Source: JAYPCI01 sp038124645
GTDB taxonomy: Bacteria > Pseudomonadota > Alphaproteobacteria > Pelagibacterales > Pelagibacteraceae
Length of the DNA stretch: 64,000 nt
Assembly: GCA_038124645.1 (NCBI GenBank)
Contig: JAYPCI010000002.1
Coordinates: 18,907-82,906 of the forward strand
Direction: 5' to 3'
In this document: in pieces, positions 25,408-34,366 of the stretch
Numbering within the stretch: position 1 is the stretch's first letter
How the letters are laid out: every line of letters starts with the position of its first letter
Notes under the pieces: model-generated
Seen by the model: the letters and a program-made list of their open reading frames with translations, nothing else
Told to the model about the DNA's origin: nothing
Databases searched by the model: none
Translations under genes and position numbers: made by a program

Positions 25408-25918
25408 AAAATTCCATTTTTTTTTAATTTCTCTCTTTGGTCTTGGTAAAATTTCACGTTTTCCAGGTTCTCTTGGTTCTTTAGCGACTTGTTTATTGTT
25501 TTATTTAATTGTTACCTTTATCCCAACTTTTTTTATTACTTTTAAATTTGCTTTATTTATAGTTTTAATAATATTATTTTTTGTTTCTCTCTATTCAATT
25601 GAACGCTATACAAGGTTTTCACATCATAAAGATCAGAGAGAAATTATTATTGATGAATTCTTTGGACAATTAATTCCTCTTATATTTTTTTACTATTATA
25701 TATTTTCTAGTTTTGCAGACAAATTTCCTCTGGTTATGAAATTTGACTTTTATATAATACTTTCATTTTTTGTATTTAGATTTTTTGACATCGTAAAACC
25801 TTTTCCCATAGGATGGATAGATAAAAAAATTAACAATAGTTTAGGTGTCATGTTTGATGATTTGGTTGCTGGGTTATTTACTGCAATACTATTACTTTTA
25901 CCTTCTTTTCTATTTTAA
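25400..25918 (+). CDS. pgpA: Phosphatidylglycerophosphatase A
   Basis: A 172-residue membrane protein with about four hydrophobic helices. Conserved PgpA blocks are GLGKISRFPGSLGSLA (residues 15-30), the acidic IIIDEFFGQLIPL near 83-95, FRFFDIVKPFPIGWID near 126-141 and FDDLVAGLFTAI near 152-163. It dephosphorylates phosphatidylglycerophosphate to phosphatidylglycerol in the inner membrane. It starts inside the end of ispDF, and its stop overlaps the next gene's ATG (TAATG). Confidence 0.9.
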   Translation: MIEKFHFFLISLFGLGKISRFPGSLGSLATCLLFYLIVTFIPTFFITFKFALFIVLIILFFVSLYSIERYTRFSHHKDQREIIIDEFFGQLIPLIFFYYYIFSSFADKFPLVMKFDFYIILSFFVFRFFDIVKPFPIGWIDKKINNSLGVMFDDLVAGLFTAILLLLPSFLF

Positions 25919-26385
25919 TGAAGATATATAAAACTATTGTTAAAAAACTAATAAAAAAAAATTATACTTTATCAATTGTTGAATCTTGCACAGGTGGACA
26001 GTTTTCTTCTGCTGTTACCTCTGTTAGTGGATCATCAAAAATATTTGACTTAGGTATTGTTTCTTACTCGAATCAAGCAAAAATTAAAATTATAAAGATT
26101 AAACCTTTGCTTTTAAAAAGATACGGAGCTGTAAGTAGCCAGGTCTGCACTGCAATGTTAAGCGGGCTTTCAAAACTTTCTAGATCTAAAATTAAAATTG
26201 CAATTACAGGAATAGCTGGTCCTAAAGGTGGCACTAAAAAGAAACCTGTTGGCTTAGTATATGTGGGTATAAAAATTAATAATAAAATTTCAATCTTTAA
26301 ACACAATTTTAAAAATTTAGGTAGACACTATATTCAAAAACAAGCCATTAAAAAAACAATAATAATGTTGAATAAATTAATTTAA
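25918..26385 (+). CDS. pncC: CinA C-terminal domain protein, nicotinamide-nucleotide amidase (PncC)
   Basis: A 155-residue stand-alone CinA C-terminal domain. Motifs are IVESCTGGQFSSAVTSVSGSS (residues 20-40, with the catalytic-region Ser/Thr), GIVSYSNQAK near 47 and ITGIAGPKGGTKKKPVGLVYVG near 98-119. The family deamidates nicotinamide mononucleotide to nicotinate mononucleotide in pyridine-nucleotide recycling. The N-terminal CinA (MoCF) domain is absent, which is normal for short forms. Its 3' end overlaps the convergent ratA gene by four bases. Confidence 0.88.
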   Translation: MKIYKTIVKKLIKKNYTLSIVESCTGGQFSSAVTSVSGSSKIFDLGIVSYSNQAKIKIIKIKPLLLKRYGAVSSQVCTAMLSGLSKLSRSKIKIAITGIAGPKGGTKKKPVGLVYVGIKINNKISIFKHNFKNLGRHYIQKQAIKKTIIMLNKLI

Positions 26386-26828
26386 GTTTTTGATAAGTGT
26401 AGTGCTCTCTCCACAAAAGCATCAGTAATTTTTTTTAATCCAAGTTGAAATGACCTGTTAACAATCATATTAAAAATTGGGTTTTTTAACTTAAATTCTA
26501 TAAAAAAATCCACTTCAGTGGCTGTATTCAATGTTTTAAATTTCCATTCATTTTTAAGATATTTTAGTGGTCCATCTAAATTGTTTACTAAAATGATATT
26601 TTTTTGTTTATCAAATAACACGTGACTAACATAATTTTCATTCAAAAAATTCTTACCTACTTTTAATTCGGCTTCTAACTCTATTAGATCATTTGATTCA
26701 TTTTTTTTATGTATTTTCGCACTAAGACACCAAGGAACAAATTCTGGATATCTTTCAATATCCAAAACCATATTTATCAGTTTTTCTTTTTCGCAATGAA
26801 TTATTTTTTTAAAAGATGTTTTAGACAC
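26382..26828 (-). CDS. ratA: RatA/COQ10-family START-like protein
   Basis: A 148-residue SRPBCC-fold protein of the polyketide cyclase/COQ10 group. It opens with the pattern IIHCEKEKLINMVLDIERYPEFVPWCLSAKI (the YPEFVPWC block is diagnostic) and continues as a single START-like domain with GPLKYLKNEW and a C-terminal helix. Homologues act as ubiquinone-binding chaperones (Coq10) or, in E. coli, as RatA, which has been described as a ribosome-association inhibitor. In alphaproteobacteria this gene commonly follows lipA, as here, with three bases between them. Confidence 0.85.
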   Translation of the reverse strand: MSKTSFKKIIHCEKEKLINMVLDIERYPEFVPWCLSAKIHKKNESNDLIELEAELKVGKNFLNENYVSHVLFDKQKNIILVNNLDGPLKYLKNEWKFKTLNTATEVDFFIEFKLKNPIFNMIVNRSFQLGLKKITDAFVERALHLSKT

Positions 26829-26831
26829 TAA

Positions 26832-27770
26832 TTAATGTTCTAAATTTAATTCTTTTACTCTTTGATTTTTCAAAAGAATAAAATCATCATCAGCATGATA
26901 AGAAGATCTAGTTAAAGGTGAAGATGATACAAGTAAAAATCCTTTAGCCAGTGCTCTATTTTTAAGTTCATCAAACTCTTTTGGTTCTACATACCGATGC
27001 AATGGAAAGTGCTTTGAGCTTGGCTGCAAATATTGTCCAATAGTTAGAAAATCAACATTAGCTGCTCTTAAGTCATCCATTACTTGCAAGATTTCTTCTA
27101 AAGATTCTCCCATACCTACCATAATCCCAGATTTGGTAAATAACGATGGATTAATTTGTTTTACCTGTTCTAGCAATTTAACTGATGCATAGTATCTTGA
27201 TCCTGGTCTAACTTTTAAATAAAGACTTGGTACTGTCTCAACGTTGTGATTAAAAACATCTGGTTCCGCCTCAATAACTTTTTTATAAGCTTCACCTTTT
27301 TTCAAAAAATCTGGGGTCAAAACTTCAATGGTTGTTTTAGGATTAATTTTTTTAATTGCTAAGATTACATTTTTAAAATGAGTAGCGCCACCATCATCTA
27401 GATCATCTCTGTCTACTGAAGTGATGACAACATGTTTTAATTCTAAATCTTTTACAGCAGTAGCAACTCTTTGGGGTTCAAGTGGATCAACAATTTTTGG
27501 TATACCTGTTTTAACATCACAAAAAGCACAGGCTCTGGTACAAGTATCTCCCAATATCATAAAGGTAGCATGTTTTTTACTCCAACATTCTGTAATGTTA
27601 GGACAGTTTGCTTCCTGACAAACAGTATGTAAGTTATTTTTAAGAACAATATTTTTTGTTTTATGAAATGTAGCGCTATCTATTATTTTAGACCTAATCC
27701 ATGAAGGTTTTTTTTTAATTGGAGAGTCTATATTTTTTTGTTTTTCAGGGTGCCTAAAATCTGTTTTCAT
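26832..27770 (-). CDS. lipA: Lipoyl synthase
   Basis: A 312-residue radical-SAM enzyme that inserts two sulfurs into octanoyl-carrier proteins. The auxiliary cluster cysteines are in CQEANCPNITEC (near residues 50-61), the radical-SAM CxxxCxxC in CTRACAFC (near 76-83), and the C-terminal serine ligand in the RSSYHA motif near 290. Length is normal. In most alphaproteobacteria the pyruvate dehydrogenase genes lie between ftsB and lipA. Here lipA overlaps the ftsB stop by four bases and those genes are absent. Confidence 0.95.
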   Translation of the reverse strand: MKTDFRHPEKQKNIDSPIKKKPSWIRSKIIDSATFHKTKNIVLKNNLHTVCQEANCPNITECWSKKHATFMILGDTCTRACAFCDVKTGIPKIVDPLEPQRVATAVKDLELKHVVITSVDRDDLDDGGATHFKNVILAIKKINPKTTIEVLTPDFLKKGEAYKKVIEAEPDVFNHNVETVPSLYLKVRPGSRYYASVKLLEQVKQINPSLFTKSGIMVGMGESLEEILQVMDDLRAANVDFLTIGQYLQPSSKHFPLHRYVEPKEFDELKNRALAKGFLLVSSSPLTRSSYHADDDFILLKNQRVKELNLEH

Positions 27771-28063
27771 TTTAAATCAATTACAATCTCATTTTTTTTT
27801 CCGACATTAAATTTTTCTCTATATAATGTCTCTAAGTAATCCTGATCAGGAGATCCAGATAGCAGTTCAATCCTTTTATCGTAGTAATCTAATTCTTTGT
27901 TCTTTTTATTGAGTTCAGTTTGTAAAAGTTGTAATTGTTCTTTTTTTTTAAAATAAGAAATTAAACCTCTTTCACCCCCTATAAAGTTAGAGACGAGATA
28001 AATGATAAGAAATAAATTGACTAAAATAATTTTATTATGCAAAAAAAATCTAATCAGATTCAT
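27767..28063 (-). CDS. ftsB: Septum formation initiator FtsB/DivIC family
   Basis: A 98-residue bitopic membrane protein. One transmembrane helix (about residues 10-28) is followed by a coiled coil (about 38-68, rich in Lys, Leu and Gln) and a short periplasmic tail with LETLYREKFNVGKKNEIVI, characteristic of DivIC/FtsB. FtsB links FtsL and FtsQ in the divisome. It lies between eno and lipA, as in other alphaproteobacteria. Confidence 0.85.
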   Translation of the reverse strand: MNLIRFFLHNKIILVNLFLIIYLVSNFIGGERGLISYFKKKEQLQLLQTELNKKNKELDYYDKRIELLSGSPDQDYLETLYREKFNVGKKNEIVIDLK

Positions 28064-28065
28064 AC

Positions 28066-29316
28066 TTAAATTTTAGCCATTTTGGATCTTTTGCCAAGCT
28101 CTTCTTCAATTCTTAGTAAACGGTTATATTTTGCCACTCTTTCAGAACGAGCTAAAGATCCTGTTTTAATTTGATTAGCGTTAGTAGCAACGGCGATATC
28201 AGCAATAAAAGTATCTTCGGTATCACCTGATCTATGTGAAATAATATATTTAATTTTGTTCTTTTTAGCTAATTCAATTACATCCATAGTTTCTTGCAAT
28301 GAACCGATCTGGTTAACTTTGATTAAAATACAGTTTGCAGCTTGTTGTTCTATTCCCCTTTTAAGTCTTTTATAATTAGTAACGAAAAGATCATCTCCGA
28401 CAATTTGGACTTTTTTGCCTATAAGAGAAGTAATCTTTATCCACGACTCCCAATCATCTTCAGCAAAAGGATCTTCAATTGATTTTATGGGGTATTTATC
28501 TACTAAGTATTGATAGTATTTAAGTGTTTCCTCAATGCTTTCGTAACGATCGTCTCTAATAGAATATTTGCCATCTTGATATAATTCATTGGCAGCAACA
28601 TCTAAACAAATAACTATATCTTTACCTGGAATTAAACTGGAGGCATTGATTGCCTCTATAATATAATTTAAAGCATCTTCATTAGATTTAAGATTGGGTG
28701 CAAAACCGCCTTCATCACCTACATTAACAGAGTATCCATTGGTTTTTAATATTTTCTTTAAATTATTAATCACCAAGTAACAGTGATTAATTGCTTCAGT
28801 AAAATTTTTTGCAGAGTCTGGTCTAATCATAAATTCTTGAATTCTTAACTCGTTATCAGCATGTGCTCCTCCATTAATAATATTCATTAATGGACGGGGT
28901 AATGAAGTACCCTTGCCAAGGTATCTGAATAAACTCTTTTTTTTATCATTTGCTGCAGCTTGGGCGACAGCTAAAGATACAGCTAAAATGCAATTGGCAC
29001 CTAGTTTTTTTTTGTTATCACTGCCGTCCTCTTTAATAAGAATGTTATCAATTTTTTTTTGCTCATTTATATTTTTATTTTTTAATATTTTGGATAATTG
29101 ATTAATATTTCTCACTGCTTTTAAAACACCTTTACCAAGAAATTGTTTTTTATCTCCATCTCTAAGTTCGTAAGCTTCAAAAGCTCCCGTGGAAGCGCCT
29201 GAAGGTACAATTGCAGTTCCTTTTACTCCATTGAACAATAAAATCTCAGCTTCGGTGGTAGGATTACCTCTGCTATCAAAAACTTGTCTTCCTTTTACAG
29301 ATTTAATTTTAGACAT
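28066..29316 (-). CDS. eno: Enolase
   Basis: A 416-residue enolase interconverting 2-phosphoglycerate and phosphoenolpyruvate. Visible motifs are the N-terminal GRQVFDSRGNPTTE (residues 9-22), VPSGASTGAFEA, NGGAHADN near 153, the Mg2+ ligands in ICLDVAANELY, SIEDPFAEDDW and GDDLFVTN, and the catalytic-region ISHRSGDTEDTFIADI. It is slightly shorter than average. The ATG overlaps the stop of kdsA (TAATG), so the two are probably translationally coupled. Confidence 0.95.
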   Translation of the reverse strand: MSKIKSVKGRQVFDSRGNPTTEAEILLFNGVKGTAIVPSGASTGAFEAYELRDGDKKQFLGKGVLKAVRNINQLSKILKNKNINEQKKIDNILIKEDGSDNKKKLGANCILAVSLAVAQAAANDKKKSLFRYLGKGTSLPRPLMNIINGGAHADNELRIQEFMIRPDSAKNFTEAINHCYLVINNLKKILKTNGYSVNVGDEGGFAPNLKSNEDALNYIIEAINASSLIPGKDIVICLDVAANELYQDGKYSIRDDRYESIEETLKYYQYLVDKYPIKSIEDPFAEDDWESWIKITSLIGKKVQIVGDDLFVTNYKRLKRGIEQQAANCILIKVNQIGSLQETMDVIELAKKNKIKYIISHRSGDTEDTFIADIAVATNANQIKTGSLARSERVAKYNRLLRIEEELGKRSKMAKI

Positions 29317-30140
29317 TAGTAATTTTTAACAATCTTATCAATCTCAACTAATTTTTTTAAAAGTTTAGGTAACTCTTTTAGTGGAACCATATTAGGACCA
29401 TCGGAGGGTGCGTTGTCGGGATCTTCATGTGTTTCAATAAAGATAGCTCCAATGCCTACGGCTGTTGCAGCTCGAGCTAAAAATGGAACAAACTCTCTTT
29501 GTCCGCCACTTTTTTCACCCATGCCACCTGGTTGCTGAACTGAGTGTGTCGCATCGTATACTATTGGAAATCCAAATTTTGACATTATGGGTAAAGCTCT
29601 CATATCAGAAACAAGAGTATTATATCCAAAACTTGCTCCACGTTCAGTAATCAAAATACTTTTGTTTCCGCTATCTTCGATTTTTTTGATGACATTAGAC
29701 ATATCCCAAGGAGCTAAAAATTGACCTTTTTTAACATTTATTATTTTCCCTGTTTTAGCCGCTGCAATTAAAAGATCAGTCTGTCGACAAAGAAAAGCTG
29801 GAATTTGTAAAACATCAACATGTTTTGCAATAACTGAACATTGTTCTGCTGTATGCACATCTGTCAATACTGGAAGTCCTACCTCATTTCTTATTTTATC
29901 AAATATTGGTAGAGATTTTTCTAAACCTAATCCCCTTTTCCCTTTTAAACTGGTTCGATTAGCTTTATCAAAAGAGGTTTTATAGATTAGATTAATTTTT
30001 AAACTTGCGGCAATGTTTTTTAATTCTGTAGAAATTTTAATTGCATGGCTTTCATTCTCTAATTGGCAAGGACCTGCAATAAGGGTGAAAGGTTTATCGT
30101 TAGATATTTCAAAATTTTTACAATTTACTTTATGTGTCAT
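29316..30140 (-). CDS. kdsA: 3-deoxy-8-phosphooctulonate (KDO-8-P) synthase
   Basis: A 274-residue DAHP-synthase-fold enzyme condensing arabinose-5-phosphate with phosphoenolpyruvate for the KDO of lipopolysaccharide. Landmarks are IAGPCQLEN (residues 21-29), YKTSFDKANRTS near 53-64, GLPVLTDVH near 89-97, DVLQIPAFLCRQTDLL near 108, and YDATHSVQQPGG near 199-210. The neighbours pyrG and eno are joined to it by TAATG overlaps on both sides. Confidence 0.95.
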   Translation of the reverse strand: MTHKVNCKNFEISNDKPFTLIAGPCQLENESHAIKISTELKNIAASLKINLIYKTSFDKANRTSLKGKRGLGLEKSLPIFDKIRNEVGLPVLTDVHTAEQCSVIAKHVDVLQIPAFLCRQTDLLIAAAKTGKIINVKKGQFLAPWDMSNVIKKIEDSGNKSILITERGASFGYNTLVSDMRALPIMSKFGFPIVYDATHSVQQPGGMGEKSGGQREFVPFLARAATAVGIGAIFIETHEDPDNAPSDGPNMVPLKELPKLLKKLVEIDKIVKNY

Positions 30141-31765
30141 TAGTTTTTCTTTGAATAATATTTAGCAGCTTTTATAAATGATGAGAATAAAGGATGCGGT
30201 GATAAAGGTCTAGATTTAAATTCTGGATGAAATTGCACTCCAATAAACCAAGGATGTCCTTTTAATTCAATAATTTCTGGTAATTTTCCATCTGGTGACA
30301 ATCCTGAAAAGATTAAACCTTTTTTTTCAAATAAATCTTTAAAGTTGATATTAACTTCATATCGATGTCTGTGCCGCTCATGAATCTTATCAGCTTTATA
30401 AATTTTACTGATCTGTGAATTCTTAATTAATTTGGCTTCATAACTACCTAAGCGCATCGTACCACCTAACTCTTTAACAGTTCCTTTGATTAGTTTGCCA
30501 TCTTTCACCCATTCATTCATGAGTCCAACAACAGATCCTTTTTTAGAGCCAAATTCACTCGATGTTGCATTTTTTATATTTAATTGATTTCTTGCAAATT
30601 CAATAATTGCCATTTGCATACCAAAACAAATACCAAGAAATGGAATTTTATTTTTTCTGGCATGATGAATTGCTGCAATTTTACCCTCGGTCCCTCTTTT
30701 ACCAAAACCCCCGGGAATTAAGATACCTGATACATCTTTCAATTTTCTTTTAATATCTTGAGGTTTTAAAAAGTCTGACTCAACTCTAATTAAATTAACT
30801 TTTAGATGATTAGCTATACCGCCATGTGTTAAAGCTTCATCTAAGGATTTATAGGCATCTTTTAAATTTACATATTTGCCAATAATGCCGATATTGACAC
30901 TTTGTTTAGTATTCAACACTAAGTTGGTAATTCTTTTCCAAGGTTTTAGATTTACTTTTTTGCGATTTTTTAATTTAAAATAATTTAAAACTCTTTCATC
31001 TAATTTTTCTTTATTAAAGCTGATGGGCGCCTCATAAATTGTTTTAACATCAACAGTTTCGATTACATCTTTAATATCAACATTACAAAATAATGAAATT
31101 TTCTTTCTTTGATCTAATGGGATAGTTTGTTCAGATCGACAGATAATAATATCTGGCTGAATACCTATGCTTCTTAACTCTTTAACAGAATGCTGTGTAG
31201 GTTTAGTTTTAATTTCATCAGAAGCTTTCATGTAGGGAACTAAAGTAAGATGAATAAATAAAGTATTTTTTTTACCCGCTTCATTTGAAAATTGTCTTAT
31301 GGCTTCTAAAAATGGTAAACTCTCAATGTCTCCAACAGTGCCACCAATTTCACATATGACAAAATCTTCTGTTCGCACATCATGCTTTATAAATTCTTTA
31401 ATTCTATCGGTTACATGTGGAATGACTTGGACAGTTTTACCTAAGTATTGACCTTTACGTTCTTTCCTTAAGACATCGCTGTACACTTGACCAGTAGTAA
31501 TATTATCTGATTTTTTTGCTGAGACGCCTGAGAACCTTTCATAATGTCCTAAGTCTAAATCAGTTTCAGCACCATCATTGGTTACATAAACCTCACCATG
31601 TTGAAAGGGACTCATGGTTCCTGGATCTACATTTAAATATGGATCTAATTTTCTTATTCTAACTTTATAGCCACGAGACTGGAGTAAATAAGCTAGAGAA
31701 GCTGAAGACAATCCTTTTCCGAGAGAGGATACCACGCCGCCGGTAATAAATATATACTGCGCCAT
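30140..31765 (-). CDS. pyrG: CTP synthase
   Basis: A 541-residue enzyme making CTP from UTP, ATP and glutamine. The N-terminal synthase domain opens with FITGGVVSSLGKGLSSAS (residues 5-22) and contains RKLDPYLNVDPGTMSP and EIGGTVGDIESLPF. The C-terminal glutaminase domain (about 290-541) has the nucleophile in FLGICFGMQMAIIEFARN and the FHPEFKSRP histidine/glutamate. Length is typical. A 38-base gap separates it from secG upstream. Confidence 0.95.
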   Translation of the reverse strand: MAQYIFITGGVVSSLGKGLSSASLAYLLQSRGYKVRIRKLDPYLNVDPGTMSPFQHGEVYVTNDGAETDLDLGHYERFSGVSAKKSDNITTGQVYSDVLRKERKGQYLGKTVQVIPHVTDRIKEFIKHDVRTEDFVICEIGGTVGDIESLPFLEAIRQFSNEAGKKNTLFIHLTLVPYMKASDEIKTKPTQHSVKELRSIGIQPDIIICRSEQTIPLDQRKKISLFCNVDIKDVIETVDVKTIYEAPISFNKEKLDERVLNYFKLKNRKKVNLKPWKRITNLVLNTKQSVNIGIIGKYVNLKDAYKSLDEALTHGGIANHLKVNLIRVESDFLKPQDIKRKLKDVSGILIPGGFGKRGTEGKIAAIHHARKNKIPFLGICFGMQMAIIEFARNQLNIKNATSSEFGSKKGSVVGLMNEWVKDGKLIKGTVKELGGTMRLGSYEAKLIKNSQISKIYKADKIHERHRHRYEVNINFKDLFEKKGLIFSGLSPDGKLPEIIELKGHPWFIGVQFHPEFKSRPLSPHPLFSSFIKAAKYYSKKN

Positions 31766-31803
31766 GGAAGAATATTATAGATAATTTTAATCTAAAAACA
31801 AAC

Positions 31804-32106
31804 TTATTTATTAGTTTCTGGGATCTGTGGAAGATTTAATTCGTCAGACGTATTTTGGTCCAAAACAGATTGCGTTTCACTTAACTCGCCTCGTGAAATA
31901 ATAACTAATATAATACTAGAAACTATAAAAAGAGTTGCGATCACTGCAGTCATTTTTGTTAAAAAATTTGCAGCTGACCTTGCCGATGTGAAATTATCTT
32001 GTGAAACTCCAAGTCCAAGTGCACCACCTTCTGATCTTTGTAAAAGTATAAAGATTATAAGCAATGCAGCTAAAAATACATTTATACCTATGACAATATT
32101 TTCCAT
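31804..32106 (-). CDS. secG: Preprotein translocase subunit SecG
   Basis: A 100-residue protein with two hydrophobic helices (about residues 4-22 and 51-70). Between them lies the conserved LLQRSEGGALGLGVSQDNFTSARSAANFLTKMTA region typical of SecG (QRSEGG and the A-A-N-F-L-T-K element). The acidic Ser/Thr/Gln-rich tail is of the usual kind. SecG is the accessory subunit of SecYEG. tpiA lies five bases upstream and pyrG downstream, as in other alphaproteobacteria. Confidence 0.92.
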   Translation of the reverse strand: MENIVIGINVFLAALLIIFILLQRSEGGALGLGVSQDNFTSARSAANFLTKMTAVIATLFIVSSIILVIISRGELSETQSVLDQNTSDELNLPQIPETNK

Positions 32107-32111
32107 GAGTA

Positions 32112-32879
32112 CTATCTAAAGTATTTATTGATTATATCAATAAAATTTTTCTCTTTTCTGGATGCTCCGCCAATTAAGAAACCATCTATTTCACTAATAA
32201 TTTTTAAATCATTGATGTTTGAACTATCAACGGACCCACCATATAAAACTTTAATATTAGAAGTCTTCCCAAAAATTTCATTTAAGACTTCTTTGATATA
32301 TTTGATTGTTTTAGTGAGTTCCTCGCTTGATGGTATCATGCCAGTTCCAATAGACCAGATTGGTTCATAAGCAACTATTAAACTATCTTCTATTTTATTG
32401 AACTCAGAATTTAAAACAGAAGTCAATTGTGATTTTAGAAAAGGAAAAGTATTACCTTTAACTTTCTCTTCTTTTGACTCTCCTATACAGAACGTCACTT
32501 GCATATCATTATTTAGAGCACTCTGTATTTTTTGTTTGAGCATTTCATTGGTGTCTCCTTCGGCACGATTATCTGAATGACCAACTAATACAAGATCGCT
32601 GCCCACAGCTCTCAACATTTGAGCACTCACAGAGCCAGTATTAGAGCCAAAATTATCTTTATGATATAAATTTTGAGCGCCTATTTTAATTGTCTTATTT
32701 TTAAAAAAAGATGAGTAACTTTCAATAAGCGTGAAAGGCGGTGTTATATAAACTTTATACTTCGAATTAAACTTAGTATCCGCTTTAATAAAATCATCAA
32801 TTTGAGTTAAAATATTTTTAGACTCTGGGAGCCCAAACATTTTCCAATTTCCAATAAAATATTTAAAGTTATTTGCCAT
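32112..32879 (-). CDS. tpiA: Triosephosphate isomerase
   Basis: A 255-residue TIM-barrel enzyme that interconverts DHAP and glyceraldehyde-3-phosphate. Active-site pieces are NWKMFG (Lys13 region), LVGHSDNR (catalytic His near 97), VAYEPIWSIGTG (catalytic Glu near 169) and VLYGGSVDSSN near 210. The usual GHSERR reads GHSDNR here. It links the glycerol pathway product DHAP to GapA. It is divergent from ppiD, with 47 bases between the starts. Confidence 0.94.
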   Translation of the reverse strand: MANNFKYFIGNWKMFGLPESKNILTQIDDFIKADTKFNSKYKVYITPPFTLIESYSSFFKNKTIKIGAQNLYHKDNFGSNTGSVSAQMLRAVGSDLVLVGHSDNRAEGDTNEMLKQKIQSALNNDMQVTFCIGESKEEKVKGNTFPFLKSQLTSVLNSEFNKIEDSLIVAYEPIWSIGTGMIPSSEELTKTIKYIKEVLNEIFGKTSNIKVLYGGSVDSSNINDLKIISEIDGFLIGGASRKEKNFIDIINKYFR

Positions 32880-32926
32880 TGATTGATTTTTGAAATATAA
32901 ATTATTTAATTCTATAGATTAAAACA

Positions 32927-34366
32927 ATGATCACAGCAACAAAAAAATTGATTGGTTCTTTGCTAGGAAAAATATTGATTATAATAATTATTTTACCTTT
33001 TTTATTTTGGGGAATGGGAGATGTATTTAGAGGTGGAAATCAGAATATTTTAGTCAAAATAGATAATCAAAACATTAGTACTCAAGAATTTCTTAATTCT
33101 CTTAATCGAAGAAACATTGATCGAACACAAATTAAGAATGATAAAATTTTTAATGATCTGCTTTCAGAACTGATTACTTCCAAGATAGTTTCTCTTGAAA
33201 TTGAAAATTTTGGCATAAAAATTTCTCCAAATGCCTTAAAAAACTTAATCTTGAATGATAAACAATTTAAAGACAACGATCAGTTTTCAAGGACGAGTTA
33301 CGAAAAGTTTTTAATTGAAAGTGGACTACAAGCAGCAACTTTTGAAAAGATTATTGCTGAACAAGAGAAAAAGAGACAATTGCTTGACAATCTATCTGAG
33401 GGCCTTGTTGTACCAGATTTTTTAGTACAAACAGAATATAGAAAAGAAAATCAAACAAAAGAATTAGAATTTATTGATTTGAATGAAATTTATAACAAAT
33501 TTGTACTAGCTGAAAATGACAGAAAAGAATTGTTTGAAAAAAACAAAGATCTATTTTTAGAAGAATATAAAACAATCAATTATGCGGAACTTTCACCTGT
33601 AAAAATTACTTCTAAAAATGAATATGATGAAGTTTTTTTTAAAAAGATAGAAGAGATAGAGAATAAATTATTTGATACTAATCAAATTACTCAAATAGTA
33701 AAAGATTTTAACTTAGATTTAAAAAAATTAACTCAAGTCAATGCTTCAAAAAAAGATGTTCAAGGAAATCAAATAGATTTAGATGATCAAATTTTTAAGA
33801 ATATGTTTAATTTTAAAGAAAATGAGCCTGGTGTAACTAAAATAGGAGATAAATATTACTTAATTCAAATTAATAATGTTGAAAAAATAAATAAAAATTT
33901 AAATGATAAGGCGGTTGCTGCAGCAATCGATAGACAATTAAAACTTAAAAATATTCTTGAAGTAAATTCTGAAATCGTCGGTAAATTTTCAAATGATCGC
34001 TTTAATGCAAAAAAATACACAGAATATGCTGTAGATAAAAATGTTAGAATTCAGAATACAATAATTAAAAATTTAAAAGATAATCAGTATTTTTCAGACG
34101 ATATGATCAGGAGAGTGTTTTCATTTAAAAACAATGAGATTAACTTAATTACAAACAATGATTTTAGTAAAAGTTATTTAGTTAAGATAAATAATACTGT
34201 TTTTAATAATTTAAGTGAGAATTCAGATAAATATGATGAGTTTAAAGTAAAAGCTTTAATTAGTTTATCTCAAGAAATATATAAATCATATGATTTGGGA
34301 GTAAATAAGAAGTACGATATTGAAATAAATGATAGAGTCATTCAAAGATTTAAAAACTCGTTGTAA
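32927..34366 (+). CDS. ppiD: SurA N-terminal/PpiD-type periplasmic folding factor
   Basis: A 479-residue protein with an N-terminal membrane anchor (about residues 10-29, ending LFWGMGDVFRGG) and a SurA_N-type chaperone domain (about 35-170). The WGMGD..RG element is typical of alphaproteobacterial PpiD. The region after 180 lacks the GG.LG.. motif of an active parvulin domain, so prolyl-isomerase activity is doubtful. It likely assists outer-membrane proteins in the periplasm. Its stop overlaps the trpE start (TAATG); ppiD before trpE is a common alphaproteobacterial pair. Confidence 0.82.
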   Translation: MITATKKLIGSLLGKILIIIIILPFLFWGMGDVFRGGNQNILVKIDNQNISTQEFLNSLNRRNIDRTQIKNDKIFNDLLSELITSKIVSLEIENFGIKISPNALKNLILNDKQFKDNDQFSRTSYEKFLIESGLQAATFEKIIAEQEKKRQLLDNLSEGLVVPDFLVQTEYRKENQTKELEFIDLNEIYNKFVLAENDRKELFEKNKDLFLEEYKTINYAELSPVKITSKNEYDEVFFKKIEEIENKLFDTNQITQIVKDFNLDLKKLTQVNASKKDVQGNQIDLDDQIFKNMFNFKENEPGVTKIGDKYYLIQINNVEKINKNLNDKAVAAAIDRQLKLKNILEVNSEIVGKFSNDRFNAKKYTEYAVDKNVRIQNTIIKNLKDNQYFSDDMIRRVFSFKNNEINLITNNDFSKSYLVKINNTVFNNLSENSDKYDEFKVKALISLSQEIYKSYDLGVNKKYDIEINDRVIQRFKNSL

